Shown here: in pieces, positions 1 through 6,807 of the stretch
How the letters are laid out: each line of letters opens with the position of its first letter
Position numbering within the stretch: position 1 is the stretch's first letter
Assembly: GCA_913061245.1 (NCBI GenBank)
Contig: CAJXTO010000021.1
Location: 1-16,115 of the forward strand
Length of the DNA: 16,115 bases
Direction: 5' to 3'
DNA from: an uncultured Oceanospirillales bacterium
GTDB taxonomy: Bacteria > Pseudomonadota > Gammaproteobacteria > Pseudomonadales > Litorivicinaceae
Translations under genes and position numbers: made by a program
The notes under the pieces: generated by a model
Database searches by the model: none
What the model was told of the DNA's origin: nothing
The model's input: only the letters and a program-made list of their open reading frames with translations

Positions 1-365
1 ATGGTGTCCCCTTGGCGGAATGCGCCGTTAAAAGCCAGAATGAGGCCGGCGGCCAGATTACTGAGGGTGTCTCGGAGCGCCAGGCCGATCGCAAGACCGG
101 CAGCGCCAAGTGCAGCGATAAGACTTGTGGTGTCGACACCAAGAGTCCCCAAGGCTGAGACCAGAGCAATGACGTAGATGCCAATCCGTGCCGCACGCGC
201 GATGAATGTTGCGGCGAGGCCTTCCAGTTTCGTGCGATTTAGGGCGAGCTTCACAGCACGATTTGCCATTGACCCAAGAAAAAGGCCGGCCGCAACGATA
301 AAAATCACCATCACGATAGACTCTAAGTTAGCTGGAAGGAGTGAGCTCAGGGATTCGATTGGCAT
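1..365 (-). CDS. mscS: MscS-family small-conductance mechanosensitive channel, partial (N-terminal 121 residues)
   Basis: The minus-strand frame opens at an ATG at 365 and runs off the window start, so only the membrane part is present. Reading it by hand shows three hydrophobic segments at about residues 15-34, 54-74 and 78-115. The third is the Ala/Gly-rich TM3 pore helix, with the pattern LGAAGLAIGLAL followed by LSNLAAG, as in E. coli MscS. L91 and L95 correspond to the E. coli pore-seal leucines 105 and 109. The channel releases solutes from the inner membrane during hypo-osmotic shock. The start at 365 is preferred over an in-frame ATG at 371 because a GAGAG Shine-Dalgarno-like sequence (372-376) lies six bases upstream of it but directly abuts the other. 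Where E. coli has Gln112-Gly113 this protein has Arg98-Asp99. It is divergent from tRNA-Leu. The family call is firm; the exact paralogue is not, since the cytoplasmic domain lies outside the window. Confidence 0.88.
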   Translation of the reverse strand, partial: MPIESLSSLLPANLESIVMVIFIVAAGLFLGSMANRAVKLALNRTKLEGLAATFIARAARIGIYVIALVSALGTLGVDTTSLIAALGAAGLAIGLALRDTLSNLAAGLILAFNGAFRQGDT

Positions 366-418
366 ATGCATCTCTCATGTGACATGCAAGGAGATTACTG
401 GGTTTTATTCAAATTTGC

Positions 419-447
419 TTGATATTTTAGGTTGGATGCTTCAGTAT
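419..447 (+). promoter_or_regulatory. Probable sigma-70 promoter of tRNA-Leu
   Basis: TTGATA (419-424) is separated by 17 nt from CAGTAT (442-447), and a GC-rich stretch (448-455) follows. A GC-rich discriminator is typical of stringently controlled stable-RNA promoters. The -35 is good and the -10 weak (3 of 6). Transcription would start near 454, giving a tRNA 5' leader of about 25 nt. The -10 sits inside a small inverted repeat (434-449: GGATGC, loop TTCA, GTATCC). This is inferred from sequence only. Confidence 0.4.
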
Positions 448-479
448 CCGGCGCCTCATAACGCGTTCTGCGTTCTGTT

Positions 480-564
<85 letters not shown>

Positions 565-581
565 TCACTGTACGGCTACGA

Positions 582-609
582 CTGAAAGCAGTATCCTATC
601 GCGTTTAAT
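582..609 (+). promoter_or_regulatory. Possible promoter of the tig-clpP-clpX-lon operon
   Basis: CTGAAA (582-587, 4 of 6 matches to the -35 consensus) is separated by 16 nt from TTTAAT (604-609, 5 of 6 matches to the -10). The predicted start near 616 leaves a leader of about 25 nt ahead of the tig ATG, with a TGAGGT Shine-Dalgarno at 629-634. The alternative is read-through from the tRNA-Leu promoter. I see no heat-shock sigma-32 pattern here. Confidence 0.35.
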
Positions 610-624
610 TTCAAAGAATTTGAA
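610..624. repeat. Perfect 6-bp inverted repeat at the presumed tig transcription start
   Basis: TTCAAA (610-615) and TTTGAA (619-624) flank GAA. The dyad begins directly after the candidate -10 and ends four bases before the tig Shine-Dalgarno. It could be an operator overlapping +1, or in RNA a weak AU-rich hairpin. Chance occurrence in AT-rich leader DNA is possible. Confidence 0.4.
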
Positions 625-640
625 TGACTGAGGTTAATCC

Positions 641-1951
641 ATGCAGGTTGTCCTGGAATCCCCGAGCGCACTAGAGCGCCAATTTACAATCACAATCCCA
701 ACCGGGGATGTTGAAACAGAATTCGAAGCCAAGTTGGCAGAAACCGCAAAGCGTGTGCGCATTGATGGCTTCCGTCCTGGCAAGGTCCCTGCAAGCGTTG
801 TACGTCAGCGCTATGGACAAGCAATTCGTCAAGAAATCGTTTCCGATCTAATGGAAAAATCATTGGGTCAAGCCTTGAGCGAGCACGACGTCAAGCCAAT
901 TGGTCAGCCAAAAATCGATGATGTGAAATTTGAAGAAGGTTCAGATTTCTCGTTTAAGGCGACGTTTGAAGTATTCCCTGAGCTAGATCCTGCGCTGATT
1001 GACGGTGATGAGATTGAGCAGACCAAGTGCAAAGTCGGTGCAGCCGATATTAAAGAGATGATCGCCACGCTCCGCGAACAGCGTAAGTCGTGGAAAGAGT
1101 CTGCACGAGCTGCATCAAAAGAAGGTGATCGTGTGACGATCAACTTTGAAGGCTTTATCGATGGTGAAGCTTTTGATGGCGGTAAAGGCGAAGATCACGA
1201 GTTGGTTCTTGGTTCAGGCTCTATGATTCCGGGTTTTGAGGACGGAATCGTGGGTATGAAGAAGGGCGATGCTAAAGACATCGAAGTCACCTTCCCAGAG
1301 GACTACCATGCGGAGAACCTGAAAGGTAAAGCCGCGACCTTTAAAATTGAGGTCACGAAGCTCGAACGCGGTGAACTCCCTGCGGTTGATGAAGAATTTA
1401 TCAAAGCGTTCGGCGTTGAGTCAGGTGACGAGAAAGATTTCAAGGCCGAGCTGAAAGAGCAGATGGAGCGCGAGCTGTCATTAACTCTTAAAAACATGAA
1501 CAAAACCAAGGTATTCGATGTATTGCTTGACAAGAATGCTGAGGCGCCAGTTCCTGATGCGGCGATTAAATCTGAAATTCATGCACTGAAGCACCAGGCC
1601 GTCGAGCGGTTTGGCGGTGGTCAGCAATTCGATCCTCACCAGCTTCCAGATGAGTTGTTTACTGAACAAGCTGAGCGTCGCGTGCGTCTTGGTATTTTGC
1701 TTGGTGCAACGGTTAAGAAGCTTGAGCTTCAGGCAGACACAGATCGTGTTCGTGCACTGATTGACGAGATGGCTGCGGCATATGACGATCCAGAGCAGGT
1801 CGTTAACTTCTACTACTCAAACGACGAGAACTTGAAGCAGGTTGAAGCTCTTGCTGTTGAAGAACAAGTTGCTGAGAAGCTTCTTGAATCTGCAAAAGTG
1901 AAGACCATTGATATGTCATACGCTGACGTCATGAAGAGTCGTCAGGGCTAA
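641..1951 (+). CDS. tig: Trigger factor, ribosome-associated chaperone and peptidyl-prolyl isomerase
   Basis: This ATP-independent cytosolic chaperone docks at the ribosomal exit tunnel and shields nascent chains. At 436 residues it has normal length. The N-terminal ribosome-binding domain (about 1-115) carries the signature GFRPGK at 43-48, including the Phe-Arg-x motif that contacts ribosomal protein L23. A FKBP-type isomerase domain follows at about 155-245, recognisable by GDRVTINFEGFIDG, FDGG and IPGFEDG. The helical chaperone arms and C-terminal domain (about 250-430) follow. The start is supported by TGAGGT six bases upstream of the ATG. The gene heads a cluster with clpP (14 nt downstream), clpX and lon, the common gammaproteobacterial arrangement that links folding of new proteins to proteolysis. 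Nothing is missing or unusual. Confidence 0.98.
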   Translation: MQVVLESPSALERQFTITIPTGDVETEFEAKLAETAKRVRIDGFRPGKVPASVVRQRYGQAIRQEIVSDLMEKSLGQALSEHDVKPIGQPKIDDVKFEEGSDFSFKATFEVFPELDPALIDGDEIEQTKCKVGAADIKEMIATLREQRKSWKESARAASKEGDRVTINFEGFIDGEAFDGGKGEDHELVLGSGSMIPGFEDGIVGMKKGDAKDIEVTFPEDYHAENLKGKAATFKIEVTKLERGELPAVDEEFIKAFGVESGDEKDFKAELKEQMERELSLTLKNMNKTKVFDVLLDKNAEAPVPDAAIKSEIHALKHQAVERFGGGQQFDPHQLPDELFTEQAERRVRLGILLGATVKKLELQADTDRVRALIDEMAAAYDDPEQVVNFYYSNDENLKQVEALAVEEQVAEKLLESAKVKTIDMSYADVMKSRQG

Positions 1952-1965
1952 TTAGAGGTAAACGC

Positions 1966-2571
1966 ATGGCAGGCTTGGTCCCGATCGTCGTCGAACAAAG
2001 CGCTCGCGGAGAGCGCTCGTATGACATTTACTCACGACTACTTAAAGAACGCGTCATTTTCATGGTTGGCCAGGTTGAAGACCATATGGCCAACCTTATT
2101 GTGGCTCAGTTGTTATTTTTGGAGTCAGAGAATCCGGATAAGGATATCCATCTGTACATCAATTCGCCCGGTGGTTCTGTGACCGCTGGTATGGCGATTT
2201 ATGACACGATGCAGTTCATCAAGCCTGACGTTTCAACATTGTGTATTGGTCAAGCGGCTAGTATGGGTGCGTTTCTTTTGGCAGGTGGTACCCAAGGTAA
2301 GCGCTTCGCGCTGCCTAACTCTCGCATGATGATTCATCAACCGTTGGGTGGATATTCCGGACAAGCATCCGATATTGATATTCACGCAAAGGAAATTTTA
2401 AAGATTCGCGAGAAGCTGAATTCGAAATTAGCCCACCATACAGGTCAGACGATCAAGCAAATCGCTAAAGATACAGATCGTGATCGGTTTATGGATGCTG
2501 AAGAAGCGAAGTCCTACGGTCTGATCGATGATGTATTAGAGCATCGGGCTGATTCGACCAAAGGATCTTGA
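1966..2571 (+). CDS. clpP: ATP-dependent Clp protease proteolytic subunit
   Basis: ClpP is the self-compartmentalised serine peptidase that forms two stacked heptamers and degrades proteins unfolded by ClpX or ClpA. The 201-residue product has the full catalytic triad: Ser99 in QAASMGAF, His124 in MMIHQP and Asp173 in TDRDRF. The spacing of 25 and 49 residues equals that of the E. coli enzyme. The oxyanion-loop signature INSPGGSV lies at 65-72. The N-terminus is shorter than the E. coli precursor, but a short propeptide before the conserved VEQ-RGER-YDIYSRLL region is still possible. AGAGGT (1954-1959) lies six bases before the ATG. It follows tig by 14 nt and is separated from its partner clpX by 49 nt, which is filled by a predicted hairpin. 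The single clpP directly before clpX is the standard arrangement. Confidence 0.98.
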   Translation: MAGLVPIVVEQSARGERSYDIYSRLLKERVIFMVGQVEDHMANLIVAQLLFLESENPDKDIHLYINSPGGSVTAGMAIYDTMQFIKPDVSTLCIGQAASMGAFLLAGGTQGKRFALPNSRMMIHQPLGGYSGQASDIDIHAKEILKIREKLNSKLAHHTGQTIKQIAKDTDRDRFMDAEEAKSYGLIDDVLEHRADSTKGS

Positions 2572-2573
2572 TT

Positions 2574-2609
2574 TTCCGTTCGTGACAGCGCACTGTTGAC
2601 GGCACGGAA
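2574..2609 (+). promoter_or_regulatory. Intercistronic hairpin between clpP and clpX
   Basis: Almost the whole gap folds on itself. TTCCGT (2574-2579) pairs with ACGGAA (2604-2609). The inner part TCGTGACAG (2580-2588) pairs with CTGTTGACGG (2593-2602) through two G-U pairs and a bulged G2598. C2603 is also bulged. The loop is CGCA (2589-2592). This gives about 15 pairs in total. It starts three bases after the clpP stop and ends just before the clpX Shine-Dalgarno AGGTG (2611-2615). No U-tract follows, so it is not a standard terminator. It more likely influences mRNA processing, stability or clpX translation. This pairing was worked out by eye. Confidence 0.5.
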
Positions 2610-2620
2610 TAGGTGAATAC

Positions 2621-3913
2621 ATGACAGATACAACAGATCAATCATCGGAAAATAACGGCAAAGTTCTATATTGCTCTTTTTGCGGTAAAAGTCAGCACGA
2701 AGTTCGCAAACTGATCGCTGGGCCGAGTGTGTTCATCTGTGATGAGTGTGTCGATCTCTGTAACGACATTATTCGTGAAGAAGTCCAAGAGTCAGATGAT
2801 GCTGAAGCGTCAGATGGCCTTCCTGTCCCGCAAGTTATTAAAACGACGCTTGATGATTATGTCATTGGGCAGGACCGTGCGAAGCGTGTGCTCGCAGTTG
2901 CTGTATATAACCATTACAAGCGTCTCCGTCATGGCGAGCGTAACTCCCGGGAAGTGGAGCTTGGTAAATCAAACATCCTTCTTATTGGTCCGACCGGATC
3001 GGGTAAGACATTGTTAGCTGAGACTTTAGCACGGCTACTGAACGTTCCGTTCACGATGGCTGATGCAACAACGCTCACAGAGGCGGGCTACGTTGGCGAA
3101 GATGTTGAAAATATCATCCAGAAACTGCTCCAGAAATGTGACTATGATGTCGAGAAGGCGCAGCAGGGTATTGTTTATATTGACGAAATTGACAAGATTT
3201 CGCGCAAATCTGACAACCCGTCAATTACCCGCGATGTATCCGGCGAGGGTGTTCAGCAGGCGTTACTCAAGCTAATTGAAGGCACCGTTGCATCAGTCCC
3301 CCCACAGGGTGGTCGCAAGCATCCTCAGCAGGAGTTCCTGCAGGTCGATACATCCAATATTTTGTTCATTTGTGGTGGAGCTTTTGCTGGGCTCGATAAA
3401 GTGATCCGTGATCGGAGCGAAAAGGGCGGTATTGGATTTGGCGCCGAAGTTCGCTCAAAGAACGAGTCCAAATCAGTCGGTGAAGCATTTGCAGAAGTCG
3501 AGCCAGAAGATCTTGTGAAGTATGGATTGATTCCTGAGTTTGTTGGACGTCTTCCAGTCGTTGCGACGCTTGGTGAGTTGGATGAAGACGCATTGATCCA
3601 AATCTTATCAGAGCCAAAGAATGCGCTTGTAAAGCAGTATAAAGAACTGTTTGAGATGGAGGGCGTTGAGCTTGACGTCCGTCCTGAGGCGTTACGTGCA
3701 GTGGCTAAAAAGGCCATGGAGCGTAAAACTGGTGCTCGTGGATTGCGCTCAATTCTTGAAAGTATTCTTTTACACCCCATGTTTGAGATTCCATCTGATA
3801 ACGATGTATCGAAAATCGTAATCGATGAAGGTGTCGTCACAGGCGACAGTGAACCGCTAAAAATTTACGCGGGAACACCTGACGAAAAACGCTCGGCCAA
3901 CGCAGCCGATTAA
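2621..3913 (+). CDS. clpX: ATP-dependent Clp protease ATP-binding subunit ClpX
   Basis: ClpX is the AAA+ hexameric unfoldase that recognises tagged or specific substrates such as ssrA-tagged proteins and threads them into ClpP. The 430-residue product has the N-terminal zinc-binding domain with Cys18, Cys21, Cys40 and Cys43. Walker A is GPTGSGKT at 123-130, followed by pore-1 loop GYVGE at 156-160 and Walker B IVYIDEID at 184-191. The RKH loop is at 232-234, the IGF loop that docks into ClpP at 271-273, and a sensor-2 arginine sits in GARGLRS near the C-terminus. All key elements match E. coli. AGGTG (2611-2615) lies five bases before the ATG. The gene lies between clpP and lon on the same strand. 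Confidence 0.98.
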   Translation: MTDTTDQSSENNGKVLYCSFCGKSQHEVRKLIAGPSVFICDECVDLCNDIIREEVQESDDAEASDGLPVPQVIKTTLDDYVIGQDRAKRVLAVAVYNHYKRLRHGERNSREVELGKSNILLIGPTGSGKTLLAETLARLLNVPFTMADATTLTEAGYVGEDVENIIQKLLQKCDYDVEKAQQGIVYIDEIDKISRKSDNPSITRDVSGEGVQQALLKLIEGTVASVPPQGGRKHPQQEFLQVDTSNILFICGGAFAGLDKVIRDRSEKGGIGFGAEVRSKNESKSVGEAFAEVEPEDLVKYGLIPEFVGRLPVVATLGELDEDALIQILSEPKNALVKQYKELFEMEGVELDVRPEALRAVAKKAMERKTGARGLRSILESILLHPMFEIPSDNDVSKIVIDEGVVTGDSEPLKIYAGTPDEKRSANAAD

Positions 3914-3928
3914 TTTAGGAAGCACGCA

Positions 3929-6346
3929 ATGAGTACCCAGCAGCTGGACCTCCCATTACTCCCGCTGAGGGATGTGGTCGTCTATCCCCACATGGTTCTT
4001 CCACTATTTGTAGGTCGTGAAAAATCGATCAAGGCACTTCAGAGTGCTATGGATGGCGGCAAGGAAATCCTTTTAGTCGCGCAAAAAGTCGCGAGTGAAG
4101 ATGAGCCAAGGCCAGGCGAACTCTACGAAGTTGGTACTGTCGCTTCAATCCTGCAGTTACTGAAATTACCCGACGGCACAGTAAAGGTGCTTATTGAGGG
4201 TGGTCAGCGCGCAAAGGTATCGAATTTTGACCTCGATGGTGATCACTATCGTGCAGAAGCAGAAGTGGTCGAGTCGATTCCACTGAAAGAACATCATCAA
4301 GAGGCGCTGTTGCGCGTTTTGATGGATCAATTTGATAAGTACGTCAAAGCATCCAAAAAGATTCCTGCCGAAGTTCTTGCGTCATTGCAAAGCATTGAGG
4401 AGCCAGGTCGTCTGTGCGACACGATGGCCGCTCATCTCACTTTGCCATTAAAGGAGAAACAGGCACTCCTTGCACACAGCGACGTCAAAGAACGGCTTGA
4501 GTATCTTGTCGCCCTGATGGAATCAGAACTTGACCTTTTGCAGGTTGAGAAGCGAATTCGGGGCCGCGTTAAAGAGCAGATGGAGAAGAGTCAGCGTGAG
4601 TACTATCTGAATGAGCAAATGAAAGCTATTCAGAAGGAAATGAACGACTTGGATGAGACTCCAAATGAGGTCGATGCACTGCAAGCGCGTATCGAAGACT
4701 CTGGTCTGTCAAAAGAGGGTAAAGAGAAGGCTGAAAGTGAGCTGCAGAAGCTCAAGATGATGTCTCCAATGTCGGCTGAGGCGACAGTTGTTAGGGCGTA
4801 TTTGGACTGGTTGCTCGGGTGTCCATGGACTAAGCGCTCTCGTGTTCGCCATGATCTGTTAAAGGCGCGAGATATTCTTGAGGCTGACCATTATGGGCTT
4901 GAGGAAGTCAAAGAGCGCATCCTCGAATATTTAGCAGTTCAGATGCGCATGAAGAAGTCGAAGAGTCCTGTACTTTGCCTTGTCGGCCCGCCAGGGGTCG
5001 GTAAGACGTCATTGGGTGAGTCGATTGCGCGCGCGACCAATCGTGAGTTTGTCCGGATGGCGCTTGGCGGTGTGCGGGATGAATCAGAAATACGGGGTCA
5101 TCGCCGGACTTATATTGGGTCAATGCCTGGGAAAATTATCCAGAAGTTGTCCAAAGTAGGAGTGAAGAATCCACTCTTCCTTCTTGATGAGATCGATAAG
5201 ATGGGTATGGATCATCGTGGAGATCCAGCTTCAGCACTACTCGAAGTTTTAGATCCCGAGCAAAATCATACATTTAACGATCATTATCTCGAGGTCGACT
5301 TCGATCTTTCCGAAGTCATGTTTGTCTGTACGTCAAACTCAATGAATATGCCAGCACCTTTGTTAGACCGGATGGAAATCATTCGTATCCCGGGATATAC
5401 AGAGGATGAAAAGCTCAATATTGCTAAGAAATATCTCGTACCAAAGCAGATCAAGAATAATGGGCTTGGAAAGACAGAGATTGAAGTTCCTGATCAGACG
5501 CTGACGGATTTGATTCGTTACTACACGAAAGAGGCCGGTGTTCGGGGCCTAGACCGCGAAGTATCTAAACTTGCGAGAAAAGTTGTCCGGAAGCGTATTG
5601 AAGACGGACATAAAAAAGTCGGTGGAAACGATAACGAAACAGTCGTCATCACTCCTGATGTGCTCGAAAACTACTCGGGCGTTAGGAAATACACCTATGG
5701 GCTCAAAGAGACAGAAGACCGTATTGGCCAAGTGACCGGTCTTGCTTGGACCAGTGTTGGTGGTGAATTGCTTACGATCGAGGCGGTTTCAATGCCAGGT
5801 AAGGGCAAGCAGATTCGTACTGGATCCCTTGGTGATGTGATGCAGGAATCCATACAAGCAGCAATGACAGTCGCGCGCAGTCGCGCCATTGCACTTGGAA
5901 TCGATCCGAATTTCCACGAAAAGACTGACCTACATATTCACGTTCCTGAAGGGGCAACTCCAAAGGACGGTCCGAGCGCCGGTATTGGTATGTGCACAGC
6001 TCTTGTTTCTGTGTTGGCTAATGTTCCTGTGAAAGCAGATGTTGCGATGACAGGAGAGATCACGCTTCGAGGTCAAGTACTGCAGATTGGTGGGCTGAAA
6101 GAAAAGTTACTGGCAGCACATCGCGGTGGCATTAAAACGGTGATCATCCCTGAAGAAAACGTGCCGGATCTGAAAGAAATTCCTGACAATGTGAAAGCGG
6201 ACCTTGTGATCAAGCCTGTATCCTGGATTGATCAAGTTCTTGATATTGCACTGGCCTATATTCCGGAGCCTTTTGTGGTCCAAGATGGTGCAAATAGTTC
6301 GGAGCCAGAACAAGCAAAGGAAAAAAACACACAAAGGGCGCATTAA
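3929..6346 (+). CDS. lon: ATP-dependent Lon protease, class LonA
   Basis: Lon is the cytosolic hexameric AAA+ serine protease that removes misfolded proteins and short-lived regulators. At 805 residues it is close to the usual length. The N-terminal substrate-binding domain (about 8-200) begins LPLLPLRDVVVYPHM and is followed by a coiled-coil region with YYLNEQMKAIQKE. Walker A GPPGVGKT is at 353-360 and Walker B FLLDEIDK at 417-424. The C-terminal peptidase domain has the Ser-Lys dyad Ser683 (in PKDGPSAG) and Lys726 (in GGLKEK), with the 43-residue spacing of E. coli. A hydrophilic tail after about 785 is variable. Shine-Dalgarno AGGA (3917-3920) lies eight bases before the ATG, 15 nt behind clpX. 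hupB follows after 120 nt, as in E. coli and Pseudomonas. Confidence 0.98.
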   Translation: MSTQQLDLPLLPLRDVVVYPHMVLPLFVGREKSIKALQSAMDGGKEILLVAQKVASEDEPRPGELYEVGTVASILQLLKLPDGTVKVLIEGGQRAKVSNFDLDGDHYRAEAEVVESIPLKEHHQEALLRVLMDQFDKYVKASKKIPAEVLASLQSIEEPGRLCDTMAAHLTLPLKEKQALLAHSDVKERLEYLVALMESELDLLQVEKRIRGRVKEQMEKSQREYYLNEQMKAIQKEMNDLDETPNEVDALQARIEDSGLSKEGKEKAESELQKLKMMSPMSAEATVVRAYLDWLLGCPWTKRSRVRHDLLKARDILEADHYGLEEVKERILEYLAVQMRMKKSKSPVLCLVGPPGVGKTSLGESIARATNREFVRMALGGVRDESEIRGHRRTYIGSMPGKIIQKLSKVGVKNPLFLLDEIDKMGMDHRGDPASALLEVLDPEQNHTFNDHYLEVDFDLSEVMFVCTSNSMNMPAPLLDRMEIIRIPGYTEDEKLNIAKKYLVPKQIKNNGLGKTEIEVPDQTLTDLIRYYTKEAGVRGLDREVSKLARKVVRKRIEDGHKKVGGNDNETVVITPDVLENYSGVRKYTYGLKETEDRIGQVTGLAWTSVGGELLTIEAVSMPGKGKQIRTGSLGDVMQESIQAAMTVARSRAIALGIDPNFHEKTDLHIHVPEGATPKDGPSAGIGMCTALVSVLANVPVKADVAMTGEITLRGQVLQIGGLKEKLLAAHRGGIKTVIIPEENVPDLKEIPDNVKADLVIKPVSWIDQVLDIALAYIPEPFVVQDGANSSEPEQAKEKNTQRAH

Positions 6347-6350
6347 CGGG

Positions 6351-6379
6351 TTGTTTCAGCCTAAAACGCTTGGTATAAC
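6351..6379 (+). promoter_or_regulatory. Likely sigma-70 promoter of hupB
   Basis: TTGTTT (6351-6356) is separated by 17 nt from TATAAC (6374-6379), and TGG directly before the -10 gives an extended -10 element. Transcription would begin near 6386, leaving an 80-nt leader before the GTG start. It begins five bases after the lon stop codon, consistent with hupB being expressed separately from lon. Confidence 0.55.
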
Positions 6380-6466
6380 TACTCTGCGCTAGTTTAGAGG
6401 CTGCCTCAAAACGAGAATGTATAAGGCGCCACTGTATTTACAAAAAAACCGATAGGGGTACTACGA

Positions 6467-6739
6467 GTGAATAAATCAGAATTGATCGACGCGATTGCTG
6501 CTGATGCAGGTTTGTCTAAGGCTGACGCTGGAAAGGCGCTTGACGCGACTTTGTCTGCGGTGACAGGTGCTTTGAAGAAAGGTGATACGGTTTCTTTGGT
6601 TGGTTTCGGTACTTTCCAAGTGAAAGATCGTGCAGCCCGTACTGGCCGTAACCCACAGACTGGTGCGACTATCCAGATTGCAGCAGCTAAGGTTCCTGGC
6701 TTTAAAGCAGGTAAGGCTCTGAAAGACGCTGTTAACTAA
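6467..6739 (+). CDS. hupB: DNA-binding protein HU-beta
   Basis: HU is a small abundant nucleoid protein that binds and bends DNA without strict sequence specificity, as homo- or heterodimers. The 90-residue product is full length. It starts with the canonical MNKSELI, contains GFGTF (46-50), and has the beta-arm motif GRNPQTG (60-66) whose proline intercalates into DNA. The start codon is GTG, fixed by the conserved N-terminus and by AGGGG (6454-6458) eight bases upstream. Codon use leans towards GCT, GGT and CGT, as expected for a highly expressed gene. It has its own likely promoter and is closed by a strong terminator. The position between lon and ppiD supports the HU-beta assignment over HU-alpha. 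Confidence 0.97.
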   Translation: MNKSELIDAIAADAGLSKADAGKALDATLSAVTGALKKGDTVSLVGFGTFQVKDRAARTGRNPQTGATIQIAAAKVPGFKAGKALKDAVN

Positions 6740-6760
6740 GTTAAACGCTGTCTTTACTAT

Positions 6761-6784
6761 AAAGGGGCCATCGGCCCCTTTTTT
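6761..6784 (+). terminator. Intrinsic terminator after hupB
   Basis: AAAGGGGCC (6761-6769) pairs perfectly with GGCCCCTTT (6773-6781) around an ATC loop, and the T-run continues to 6784. It lies 22 nt after the hupB stop and 23 nt before ppiD, separating the two units. It is the only textbook terminator seen in the window. Confidence 0.92.
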
Positions 6785-6807
6785 GAATCTATAGGTTACA
6801 ACTCAAC

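Noticed and set aside
2596..2620. TTGACG at 2596-2601 before clpX, considered as a -35 element
   Set aside because: A -10 at the right distance would fall on the clpX Shine-Dalgarno and start codon. The bases are better explained by the hairpin.
3325..3840. A 171-codon minus-strand reading frame inside clpX
   Set aside because: It lies wholly within the conserved AAA+ part of ClpX, is Ser/Thr/Arg-rich with no motifs, and has no ribosome-binding site or promoter. It is a shadow frame.
565..3928. Search by eye for sigma-32 heat-shock promoters before tig, clpP, clpX and lon
   Set aside because: No CTTGAA-like box followed at 13-17 nt by a CCCCAT-like box was found in the gaps, so no heat-shock promoter is claimed.
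6393..6411. GAGG-CTG-CCTC hairpin with flanking TTT/AAA between lon and hupB, considered as a lon terminator
   Set aside because: The stem is only four pairs, with an A-A mismatch before the AU pairs, and no T-run follows it on the plus strand.
6420..6425. A second possible -10 (TATAAG) for hupB
   Set aside because: No acceptable -35 lies 15-19 nt upstream, and the TG is not at extended -10 spacing. The promoter at 6351-6379 is clearly better.
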